Below the pieces are notes generated by a model. It saw only the letters and a list, made by a program, of their open reading frames with translations, made no database searches and had not been told where the DNA came from. Positions 1 through 6,280 of a stretch of 10,920 nt of DNA are shown here, one piece after another (within the stretch, counting starts at the first letter, position 1; every line of letters begins with the position of its first letter). This stretch comes from JBBSEZ01 sp038239195 (GTDB lineage: Bacteria; Planctomycetota; Planctomycetia; Gemmatales; Gemmataceae): assembly GCA_038239195.1 (NCBI GenBank), contig JBBSEZ010000343.1:1-10920 (forward strand). Reading direction: 5' to 3'. A program made the translations under genes and the position numbers.

Positions 1-135
1 CCGCTTCCTCCGCCTCCGCCTGGATCGCATGGGCCGACGGCCCTTGTGCGCCCCGCCACCAACCGCCGACCCCCCATCTAACCCCAAGACGGGCCCGGAT
101 AGTGCCCCGAATTCTGGGAGGGATTAGCGCTGAGT
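1..135. other. Left-edge segment without a supportable gene
   Basis: Frame 1 has stops at 79-81 and 100-102. Frame 2 is open from the edge to a TAG at 125-127, but its peptide is proline- and arginine-rich and matches no family I recognise. It could be the tail of a gene starting outside the window, or chance in GC-rich DNA. Homology to a histidine kinase starts abruptly at about 136, so this stretch replaces the upstream part of that kinase. It may be the end of an inserted or rearranged segment, but no terminal repeat or target duplication can be tested because the other end is outside the window. Confidence 0.35.
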
Positions 136-330
136 CTCGAATACTTCGAGCGAATCTTCGTCATCTTCCAGCGGCTCCACACCAGGACCGAGTATCCCGG
201 CACGGGCATCGGTCTGGCGGTCTGCAAGAAGGTCGTCGAGCGCCACGGGGGCCGCATCTGGGTCGAGTCCGAGCCGGGTCGAGGTTCCACCTTCTTCTTC
301 ACCCTCCCCGACAGTGGAGCGACCTCATGA
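136..330 (+). pseudogene. 3' remnant of a phytochrome-class sensor histidine kinase (end of HATPase domain)
   Basis: This frame encodes only the last part of a histidine-kinase ATPase domain. Visible are the F-box-like EYFERIFVIFQRLH, then the G2-type PGTGIGLAVCKKVVERHGG, then IWVESEPGRGSTFFFTLP. This wording is typical of phytochrome-like kinases that pair with Rcp1-type regulators. The H-box, N-box and the G1 box (usually DNGIGI, just before this point) are missing, and the frame is closed by TAG at 100-102 and TAA at 79-81. No plausible start codon with a ribosome site precedes it. A normal kinase of this type has several hundred residues, whereas about 64 remain. Its TGA (328-330) overlaps the ATG of the next gene as ATGA, the usual coupled kinase-regulator layout, so an intact kinase once stood here. 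Loss by insertion or rearrangement is inference; an assembly error is also possible. Confidence 0.8.
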
Positions 331-773
331 ATAGAACCGGCGCTCATCCGGTCGAAATTCTTCTGGTGGAGGACAGCCCGACCGACGCTCTGCTCGCCAA
401 GGAGGCCCTGGAGCTCTCGAAAATCGCCAACACCCTCCACGTCGTCAAGGATGGCGTGGAAGCGATGGCTTTCCTCCGTGGCGAGGCCCCGTTCGAGGAA
501 GCGCCTCGCCCCGGGCTCGTCCTGCTCGACCTGAACCTGCCCCGGAAGGACGGGCGGGAGGTTTTGTCTGAAATCAAGACCGACGAGGCGCTCAAGCGGA
601 TCCCGGTTATCGTCCTGACGACCTCCGAGAGCGAGGCCGACGTCGTGAAAGCCTATGGCCTGCACGCCAACTGCTACATTGTGAAGCCGGTGGACTTCGA
701 GAAGTTTGCCCAGATCGTGACGAGCATCGAAAACTTCTGGTTCTCCGTGGTGACGCTGGCAGGGAAAGATTGA
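327..773 (+). CDS. Rcp1-type single-domain response regulator
   Basis: A 148-residue protein that is a lone receiver domain. It receives phosphate from a sensor kinase and acts in the cytoplasm by protein contact, as no output domain follows. The acidic pair is E15/D16 (ILLVEDSPTD), the phospho-acceptor is D68 in LVLLDLNLP, the switch residues are T98/T99 and the conserved lysine is K120 in YIVKPVDF. The insert FLRGEAPFEEAPRPG and the ending FEKFAQIVTSIENFWFSVV are hallmarks of the Rcp1 family, known as partners of phytochrome-like kinases. ATG 327 is chosen because GGAG at 316-319 lies 7 nt upstream and because it overlaps the kinase stop as ATGA. The frame stays open upstream to 102, but that part reads through the kinase remnant in the wrong frame. 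Its natural kinase partner looks truncated, so it may now take phosphate from the hybrid kinase next door (inference). Confidence 0.93.
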   Translation: MNRTGAHPVEILLVEDSPTDALLAKEALELSKIANTLHVVKDGVEAMAFLRGEAPFEEAPRPGLVLLDLNLPRKDGREVLSEIKTDEALKRIPVIVLTTSESEADVVKAYGLHANCYIVKPVDFEKFAQIVTSIENFWFSVVTLAGKD

Positions 774-774
774 C

Positions 775-2703
775 ATGAGTGCCGCCCTTCACATTTTGCT
801 TGTGGAAGACAACCCGACTGACGCGTTGCTCACGGAGGAAGCGCTGTCCACGAGCCGCTTTCAGGTGCTGGGCAGTCAGCGCCTCGGAGATGCCCTGGGG
901 CTCCTCGTGGCGAAGCACTTCGACGTGGTCCTCCTCGATTTGGGCTTGCCGGACAGTCAGGGCCTGGACACTCTGCGGGCCCTGCGGGGCAAGAACGCGC
1001 AAGTGGCCATTGTTGTGCTAACCGGCAAAGATGACGAAGAATTGGCCTTGCAAGCGCTCAACGAAGGGGCGCAGGACTACCTGGTGAAGGGCGACCTCCA
1101 CCCGCGCTCGTTGCAGCGGGCGATTCGCTACGCCGTCGAGCGAACTGCCTCGGACGCCCTGCTCCGGAAAAGCGAGCAGCGGGCCCGGGAATTGACCGCT
1201 CACATCCATCAAGTCCTTTGGATGATCGACGCCAAGGAAGCCAGGGCCCTTTACGTCAGCCCCGCCTACGAGGCGATTTGGGGGCGCTCCTGTCAGGCCC
1301 TCCTCGACAACCTCCACTCCTACCTGGAAGGCATCCATCCCCTCGACCAGGAAATGATGCGGCGCGAGGACGCCGCCATGTACCAGACAGGCCACATTGA
1401 CGTGGAGTGCCGCGTCTTGCGCCCCGACGGGTCCATGCGCTGGGTTTGGATCAGGGGCTATCCGGTCACGGAACAGGGTGAGATCGTCCGCGTGGCGGGC
1501 GTTATCGAGGACGTTACCGAGAAGCGGCGCCTGGCGGTGGAGCGGGAGGCGCTGGAGGAACAGTTCCGGCAAGCGCAGAAGATGGAGGCCGTCGGCAGCT
1601 TGGCGGCGGGCGTGGCGCACGACTTCAATAACCTGTTGACCATCATCAACGGGTATAGCGAGATCATCCACACCCGACTGCCTGCCGACAGTTCGCTGAA
1701 GGCCCTGGTCCGCGAGATCGGCCAGGCAGGGGAGCGTGCCGCGTCGCTTACCAGGCAACTCCTGGCGTTTAGCCGCAAACAGGTGCTGGAGCCGAAGGTC
1801 CTGAACCTCAACGCCATCGTCACGGACACGGCGAAAATGCTTCAACGCCTCATCGGGGACGACGTTGACCTGGACACGATTCTTGCTCCAACGCTTGCGC
1901 AGATCAAGGCCGATCCCGGCCAGATCGAACAAGTCATCATCAACCTTGCCGTGAACGCTCGCGACGCCATGCCGCAGGGCGGCAAGCTGACCATCGAGAC
2001 GGCCAATACCGTGTTGGATGAATCTTACGTGCAAGCCTACCCTGAACTGCGGCCCGGGCCTTACGTCCTGCTTGCGCTGGCCGACGCCGGCACCGGCATG
2101 GACGACGCAACAAAGGCCCGCATCTTCGAACCGTTTTTCACGACGAAAGCCCCGGGGAAGGGGACCGGGCTGGGCCTGGCCATGGTTTTCGGCATCGTCA
2201 AGCAAAGTGAAGGGCACATCGCCGTTTACAGCGAACGGGGACGCGGGACGACGTTCAAGGTGTATCTGCCCGCCATCAAGGAACTGGCAGCCACGGGGCT
2301 CCTCCCATCCAGACGGCAGGGCGACGTTGCTCACGGAACGGAGACGGTCCTCCTGACGGAGGATGAGCCGGCGATGCGGGCGCTCGCCCGACACGTCTTG
2401 AGCATGCATGGGTACACGGTCCTCGAGGCCGGCAACGGCGACAAGGCCCTTCGGGTTGCAGAAGCGCATCAGGAGCCGATTCACCTGCTCGTGACGGACG
2501 TGGTGATGCCCGGGATGAGCGGTCGTCAGCTTGCCGAGCGCCTCGTTCTTCTGCGACCCGGCATCAAGGTCTTGTACGTGTCGGGGTATACCGACGATGC
2601 CATGATCCGCCACGGCGTTTTACAGGCAGAAACTGCTTTTCTTCAGAAGCCCTTCACGCCCGGTGCGTTCGCTCATAAGGTACGGGAAGTACTGGACGGG
2701 TAG
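775..2703 (+). CDS. Hybrid sensor histidine kinase, REC-PAS-HisKA-HATPase-REC
   Basis: A 642-residue soluble hybrid kinase with no membrane segment or signal peptide. REC1 spans about 5-122 (E11/D12, phospho-acceptor D55, T83, K105). A PAS_3-type sensor with its PAC end spans about 145-250. The HisKA H-box has H282 in GVAHDFNNLL. The ATPase domain shows the N-box NLAVNARDAM (390-399), G1 DAGTGM (437-442, with Ala where Thr is common), FEPFFTTK (451-458) and G2 GKGTGLGLAM (461-470). REC2 spans about 523-640 (E529/D530, D575 in VTDVVMPG, S603, K625). All residues needed for autophosphorylation and transfer are present. Having receivers at both ends suggests input from another kinase through REC1 and onward or feedback transfer through REC2 (inference). 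ATG 775 lies one base after the upstream stop with a weak purine-rich AGGGA in front, so it is probably cotranslated with the Rcp1-like gene. The ligand of the PAS domain cannot be told; no haem- or flavin-specific motif is evident. Confidence 0.93.
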   Translation: MSAALHILLVEDNPTDALLTEEALSTSRFQVLGSQRLGDALGLLVAKHFDVVLLDLGLPDSQGLDTLRALRGKNAQVAIVVLTGKDDEELALQALNEGAQDYLVKGDLHPRSLQRAIRYAVERTASDALLRKSEQRARELTAHIHQVLWMIDAKEARALYVSPAYEAIWGRSCQALLDNLHSYLEGIHPLDQEMMRREDAAMYQTGHIDVECRVLRPDGSMRWVWIRGYPVTEQGEIVRVAGVIEDVTEKRRLAVEREALEEQFRQAQKMEAVGSLAAGVAHDFNNLLTIINGYSEIIHTRLPADSSLKALVREIGQAGERAASLTRQLLAFSRKQVLEPKVLNLNAIVTDTAKMLQRLIGDDVDLDTILAPTLAQIKADPGQIEQVIINLAVNARDAMPQGGKLTIETANTVLDESYVQAYPELRPGPYVLLALADAGTGMDDATKARIFEPFFTTKAPGKGTGLGLAMVFGIVKQSEGHIAVYSERGRGTTFKVYLPAIKELAATGLLPSRRQGDVAHGTETVLLTEDEPAMRALARHVLSMHGYTVLEAGNGDKALRVAEAHQEPIHLLVTDVVMPGMSGRQLAERLVLLRPGIKVLYVSGYTDDAMIRHGVLQAETAFLQKPFTPGAFAHKVREVLDG

Positions 2704-2774
2704 AGCGCAGGCGCCAATCTTCGCCTTCTGGGGCCTGTAGTTCGCTGTGGTGGTACTGCCCACGAGCCTTTCAC
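2704..2774 (+). other. Spacer between hybrid kinase and REC-GAF genes
   Basis: This 71-bp gap has a weak stem (AGGCG/CGCCT around an 8-nt loop, about 2710-2727) with no T-tract after it, so it is not a convincing intrinsic terminator. No clear promoter boxes or ribosome site are visible. Read-through from the hybrid kinase gene is the simplest reading. Confidence 0.4.
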
Positions 2775-3887
2775 ATGAAACCGAGACAGCCGATTCACGT
2801 CTTGCTGGTCGAGGACAACCCGACCGACGTGCTCCTGGCCAAGGAAGCCCTGGCAGAACAGCCGCATTTCGAGGTGGTCGTTGCCGGCCGGCTGAGCGAG
2901 GCGCTGGAGCTCCTCAATGCGCGCCGATTCGACGTGGTCCTCCTCGACCTCGGTCTTCCCGACAGCCAGGGGTTGGAGGCCCTCCGGCTTCACCAGTCCA
3001 ATCCTACCGTCCCGGTGATCGTCATGACCGGGAGGGACGACGAAGAACTGGCGCTGCAAGCACTCCATGCCGGGGCGCAGGATTACCTGGTCAAGAGCCA
3101 ACTCCCGGATGGCTTGTTGGGGCGGTCGATCCGCTACGCCATCGAACGCCAACGGGCCGAAGAATCGCAGCGGGAGCGGGCCGAATTGGCTTCCCTGACC
3201 GCAGACGTGGGCTTGGCGCTCCGCCGATCCACCACCCTGGCGGGCCTATTCCAGGATAGCGTCGAGTGCATAAGTCGCAATTTGGGTGCCGCTCTTGCCC
3301 GCATCTGGACACTGGATGAACGCAGCCAGGTGTTAGAGTTGCAAGCCAGCGCCGGCGGGGCCCCCGAGCTCGATGGGCCTCATGCCAGGGTCCCGGTCGG
3401 CAAGTTCCTGGTTGGGCTCGTGGCCGAGCAACGCCAAGCGCACCTCAGCAACGACGTGCCGAACGATCCTCGCTTCATCGCCCCCGAATGGGGGAGGCGG
3501 GAAGGGGTGGTGGCATTCGCCGGCTATCCCTTGGTCGTCGAGGATCGGCTGCTCGGCGTGATGGCGGTGTTCGCCAAGCGGGCCCTCTCCCAGAATGCTC
3601 TGGCGGCATTGGAGGCCGTGGCCAATCCTATTGCTGGTGGGATCGTGGCCCTGACCGCGCTGGCCCAGGTCAAGCAACTGAGCGGGCTGTTGCCGATCTG
3701 CTCCTACTGCAAGAAGGTCCGCGACGACGAAAACTACTGGCAGCAGGTCGAGGCATACGTGAGCGCCCATTCGGAGGCCCGGTTCAGCCACGGCATCTGC
3801 CCGACGTGCTGGCATGACGTGGTCCAGCCGGAGGTGACCAAAGCCGCTCTGCAGCGGGCGACGAAGCCGCGCCCCCTCGGCAGTTGA
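2775..3887 (+). CDS. Response regulator REC-GAF with C-terminal Cys4 (CxxC/CxxC) module
   Basis: A 370-residue cytoplasmic protein. The receiver spans about 6-125 (E13/D14, phospho-acceptor D58 in VVLLDLGLPDSQGL, T85, K107). A short helical linker (about 125-140) leads into a GAF domain (about 140-297), recognisable from FLVGLVAEQRQAHLSND, the FAGYPLVVEDRLLGVMAVF strand block and the closing helix. The C-terminal part (301-350) is a conserved module seen at the end of many PAS, GAF and REC proteins: LSGLLPICSYCKKVRDD, a YWQQVEAYVS helix and FSHGICPTCW. Four cysteines, C309, C312, C342 and C345, are placed as for a metal site; zinc binding is inference. There is no kinase, cyclase or DNA-binding domain, so this module may be the output. 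The ATG has no clear Shine-Dalgarno sequence. It lies 71 bp after the hybrid kinase and is likely in the same transcript. Its REC is strikingly similar to REC1 of that kinase. Confidence 0.88.
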   Translation: MKPRQPIHVLLVEDNPTDVLLAKEALAEQPHFEVVVAGRLSEALELLNARRFDVVLLDLGLPDSQGLEALRLHQSNPTVPVIVMTGRDDEELALQALHAGAQDYLVKSQLPDGLLGRSIRYAIERQRAEESQRERAELASLTADVGLALRRSTTLAGLFQDSVECISRNLGAALARIWTLDERSQVLELQASAGGAPELDGPHARVPVGKFLVGLVAEQRQAHLSNDVPNDPRFIAPEWGRREGVVAFAGYPLVVEDRLLGVMAVFAKRALSQNALAALEAVANPIAGGIVALTALAQVKQLSGLLPICSYCKKVRDDENYWQQVEAYVSAHSEARFSHGICPTCWHDVVQPEVTKAALQRATKPRPLGS

Positions 3888-3935
3888 CGAACCGATCGGT
3901 GGGGCAGGCTCGGCCGGCAACGCGATGGGGCCCCC
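3888..3935. other. Convergent intergenic gap between signalling cluster and tad operon
   Basis: The gap separates the stop of the REC-GAF gene (TGA 3885-3887, + strand) from the stop of the tadG-like gene (3936-3938, - strand). It holds the perfect 10-bp palindrome ACCGATCGGT (3891-3900) and GGGGCCCC (3927-3934). Neither has a loop plus T-tract in either direction, so an intrinsic terminator cannot be claimed. Factor-dependent termination for both units is likely (inference). Confidence 0.4.
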
Positions 3936-5339
3936 TCATTCGACCAGAAACTCCTGCCGCGCTCGCGCCAGGTTCGTTCCCGCCTGGAGCGTCAGCGCCC
4001 CCACGGTCGGCGCCGAGAGGGCCAGCGCGGCGGCGATGAACTGGGCGTGGTGGGTGCCGGGGCCAGACAGGCTCAGTCGCGCCCAGCGGGCGTAAAGGGT
4101 GCCGGCCAGGCAGTCGGCGTTCTGAGCCCCCTGAATGGTCACGGGCCGAACGTTCCAGCGCCGCTGGTAGAACAGGAGACCGTCGAACGGGCTGGCGGAG
4201 TTGGCGAGCCCGCTCAACGAGAGCGAGCCGGCGGCGATCTGCACGGCCCCGAAAGTGGCGGACGAATCGGTGCCCAGTGCGTTGCCGTCGGCGGAGTCGG
4301 GCAGGCCCGTCGTCACGTCGAAGTTGCTGCCGGTATTGTAGAACAACACGCCGGAGCCCTGCACCGTCCCCCCTGTCGAGACGTTCAGGGCGGTGGGCGC
4401 TCCGCCGAGCAGGACGTAGGTCCCCGACTGGAAGGTCAGCGTCCCCGGACCGTCGCCGGTCACGGCGATGGAGGAGTACACGCCCGGCACCAGGGAGACG
4501 GCGTTGCTCTTCTCGAGCGTCACCGAGACGGCCTGCGGGACCGACTTGAACGCGCCGCTGGCGTCGGGGAAGCGGTTGAGGACGCCCCCTCCCACCGTTG
4601 GCGGCGGCAGGAAGAGAAACGGGTCGGACCAGGGCAGTCGGCGGGCCCGCAGGGGGCCGGTGGACTGGCCCGAGGGCGGAGAGAAGCGCGCCGGGTTGTC
4701 TACCCCACCGACCAGGCCCACCTCGGCGGCCTGGAGCGCGCCGGAGGCCCCGGTGCTGATCCCGTAGGTCGGGCTGCCGAGATCGACCCCGGCGCCGGCC
4801 TCGTCGGTGCCCGCCCCCTGGGAGTTGACCGCCACCGCGCCGCCGACCTGCACGGTCCCGCCGTCGAGCGCCAGGCCGGGGACGGCGCCCGGGTCGAGCG
4901 CGAGCAGCACCTGCGGCGCGCGGTGGGCCTCGGTCCCCGCCACGGCTCGGGCACAGACGGTCTGTGCCGAGGGGCCGCCCACGGCCTGGATGAAAAAGGT
5001 GGGGGAAGGAGCGCTGACCACGACCTCGACGTAGTCAGAGCTCCCGGCATAAGGCCCTGCCGCAGGAGGGGCGTTGAGTTCGACCGTCGCGCCTGTTAGC
5101 CCGTTGGACTGGGTCACGTAGGCGATCGCCGTGGCCTGGGCGGTCGCCACCGACCGGCCGCGCGCGAGGTCGTAGGCAGCGGCCAGGGCGGCGGCGTCGG
5201 CGGCGCTCTGGGCCTGGCGGTGGGCGGCGAGGAGAAGCCCGCCGTCGATCACCAGCCCCAGCAGCCCCAGAATGGCGGGGAGCAGGAGGGCGAGTAGGAC
5301 AAGCGCCTTGCCGGGGCGCTGACTGTGGGTGAGGCGCAA
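3936..5339 (-). CDS. tadG: TadG-like pilus-associated protein with N-terminal Tad domain and beta-rich C-terminus
   Basis: A 467-residue envelope protein, last gene of the tad operon. The N-terminus is a clear TadG-type segment: the hydrophobic helix ALVLLALLLPAILGLLGLVI (12-31), then DGGLLLAAHRQAQSAADAAALAAA, the alpha-helical stretch following the anchor in TadG_N-type proteins. Residues about 100-135 form a short strand block with FFIQAVGG. The rest (about 145-460) is Gly/Ser/Thr/Val-rich with repeated short strands (GTLTFQSGTYVLLGG, STGGTVQGSGVLFYNT, AGSLSLSGLANS), suggesting an exported beta-helix-like domain. Proteobacterial TadG instead often carries a von Willebrand A domain; no DxSxS motif is seen. 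G10 lacks a Glu at +5, so prepilin-type cleavage is not indicated. The TTG start at 5339 is chosen because AAGGAG (5346-5351) sits 6 nt upstream and overlaps the stop of the preceding gene by its first base. The open frame continues upstream to 5813, but only in the shadow of that gene. TadG is thought to anchor or cap the pilus machine; that role here is inference. Confidence 0.85.
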   Translation of the reverse strand: MRLTHSQRPGKALVLLALLLPAILGLLGLVIDGGLLLAAHRQAQSAADAAALAAAYDLARGRSVATAQATAIAYVTQSNGLTGATVELNAPPAAGPYAGSSDYVEVVVSAPSPTFFIQAVGGPSAQTVCARAVAGTEAHRAPQVLLALDPGAVPGLALDGGTVQVGGAVAVNSQGAGTDEAGAGVDLGSPTYGISTGASGALQAAEVGLVGGVDNPARFSPPSGQSTGPLRARRLPWSDPFLFLPPPTVGGGVLNRFPDASGAFKSVPQAVSVTLEKSNAVSLVPGVYSSIAVTGDGPGTLTFQSGTYVLLGGAPTALNVSTGGTVQGSGVLFYNTGSNFDVTTGLPDSADGNALGTDSSATFGAVQIAAGSLSLSGLANSASPFDGLLFYQRRWNVRPVTIQGAQNADCLAGTLYARWARLSLSGPGTHHAQFIAAALALSAPTVGALTLQAGTNLARARQEFLVE

Positions 5340-5345
5340 GGCTAG

Positions 5346-5351
5346 CTCCTT
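5346..5351 (-). promoter_or_regulatory. Shine-Dalgarno AAGGAG fixing a TTG start for tadG
   Basis: AAGGAG on the - strand lies 6 nt before TTG 5339, and its first base is the last base of the preceding TGA stop. No ATG or GTG in this frame between the upstream stop and the hydrophobic anchor has such a site, so the rare TTG start is favoured. The layout suggests translation coupled to the upstream pseudopilin gene. Confidence 0.7.
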
Positions 5352-5794
5352 CAGTGGGTGATAATCGTGGTCGAACTGGCGCGGAGGGCCAACCCGCCGG
5401 CGGGCAGGACCGGGCCGAAGGGCCGGTAGGGGGCCGACACGGTGACGCGCACGCGCATGCCGCGCTCGGTGCCGCCGTCGATCCACTCGGCCAGGATGAC
5501 CACCGTGTCGAGGTCGAAGCCGGCCAGGTAGGGTTGGATCGCCTGCGCCAGCGGGTGCGAGTCGTTGCCCGCGAGAGGGCCGATGGTCTCCGGCCCCCAC
5601 GTGCCCAGGGCGTCGGCCAGCGCCCCCCGGACGATCGCCTGGCGGGCCCCATGCCGGGCCGCCTCCGTGATCAGGTGGGAGCGGAAGACCGCCAGCCCGA
5701 GGTCGAGCGTGGCGAGCACGAAGAGAAGCAGCACCCCGAACACCACCGCCCCTTCGACCAGAGCGGCACCGCGCCGGGCGTTTCGTATGCGCAT
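5351..5794 (-). CDS. TadE-type pseudopilin, second copy (TadF position)
   Basis: A 147-residue minor-pilin-like protein. A short basic leader (MRIRNARRG) is followed by AALVEGAVVFGVLLLFVLATLDL, the hydrophobic TadE-family helix. G9 with E14 at position +5 fits cleavage by the prepilin peptidase TadV/CpaA after G9. The mature part has the family-typical segment after the helix (FRSHLITEAARHGARQAIVRG) and a C-terminal strand region (MRVRVTVSAPYRPFGPVLP). It would sit in the inner membrane and help start Flp pilus assembly (known for the family). ATG 5794 is preferred over GTG 5800 because GGAG (+ strand ctcc at 5802-5805) lies 7 nt before the ATG but only 1 nt before the GTG. In gene order it takes the place of tadF, but tadE and tadF are too alike to assign by eye. 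Confidence 0.87.
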   Translation of the reverse strand: MRIRNARRGAALVEGAVVFGVLLLFVLATLDLGLAVFRSHLITEAARHGARQAIVRGALADALGTWGPETIGPLAGNDSHPLAQAIQPYLAGFDLDTVVILAEWIDGGTERGMRVRVTVSAPYRPFGPVLPAGGLALRASSTTIITH

Positions 5795-5839
5795 GTCCAC
5801 ACTCCAGAACCAAGAACGAGAAGCGCCCCCCTCACCCTC

Positions 5840-6253
5840 CTACGGCCGCGTCGAGCGCATGGCGACCGTCTGGCACACGGGGAACTGGGCAGGCAGGCCC
5901 GGCCAGGAGACCACCGTCGTGAAGGGGTAACTGACCTCGACCACCGCTTGCCACGAATCGCCGCCTTGCTCGGGGACAGGATTGGCCGCGACCGTCACCA
6001 GGGCGGGGTCGTAGTCGGCCATCTCGTCCTTGACCGCCTGGCCCACGTACGCCTGCCAGGCGCTGAGGGTGGCCGAGGTGTACGGCTGCTCGCTGCCGGC
6101 GCCCGCGCCGGAGCGAGCGGCCCCGCTCACGGCCACGTAGGAGGAGGCGAAGCGGCCGAGGTCGATGCACCCCAGCACGAGCGTGACCAGCACCGGCAAG
6201 ACAATCGCCAGTTCCGCGGTTGCGGCCCCGACTCGACGTTGGTTGCGACCCAT
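5840..6253 (-). CDS. tadE: TadE-type pseudopilin, first copy
   Basis: A 137-residue TadE family protein. The basic leader MGRNQRRVG is followed by AATAELAIVLPVLVTLVLGCIDLGRF, the canonical TadE helix. G9 and E14 again give the G/+5 Glu arrangement for prepilin peptidase cleavage. The mature domain includes SSYVAVSGAARSGA, a helix WQAYVGQAVKDEMADY and a strand block WQAVVEVSYPFTTVVSWPGL, ending near a lone Cys (C127). TadE-like pseudopilins are needed for Flp pilus formation in characterised tad systems; the same role is expected here. The ATG is supported by AAGGA (+ strand tcctt at 6261-6265) 7 nt upstream. It follows tadC by 27 bp and precedes the second pseudopilin by 45 bp. The two copies differ strongly outside the leader and helix, so they are old paralogues with separate roles rather than a recent duplication. 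Confidence 0.9.
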   Translation of the reverse strand: MGRNQRRVGAATAELAIVLPVLVTLVLGCIDLGRFASSYVAVSGAARSGAGAGSEQPYTSATLSAWQAYVGQAVKDEMADYDPALVTVAANPVPEQGGDSWQAVVEVSYPFTTVVSWPGLPAQFPVCQTVAMRSTRP

Positions 6254-6280
6254 GAAGCAGTCCTTTCCGAGTTGGCCCGC

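Noticed and set aside
102..326. GTG-started extension of the Rcp1-like regulator frame
   Set aside because: This region codes for the kinase remnant in another frame. ATG 327 has a ribosome site and the ATGA overlap, and gives the normal Rcp1 length.
1018..2613. 531-codon open frame on the - strand opposite the hybrid kinase
   Set aside because: It lies wholly antisense to a gene with all kinase motifs intact. Its translation has no recognisable domain and the composition of a mirrored coding frame.
2706..2730. Weak stem-loop after the hybrid kinase as a terminator
   Set aside because: There are only about five base pairs around an 8-nt loop and no T-tract follows.
5340..5813. Extension of the tadG frame upstream to 5813
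   Set aside because: It overlaps the second pseudopilin entirely and encodes Arg/Gly/Pro-rich shadow sequence. AAGGAG plus TTG at 5339 gives a normal TadG N-terminus.
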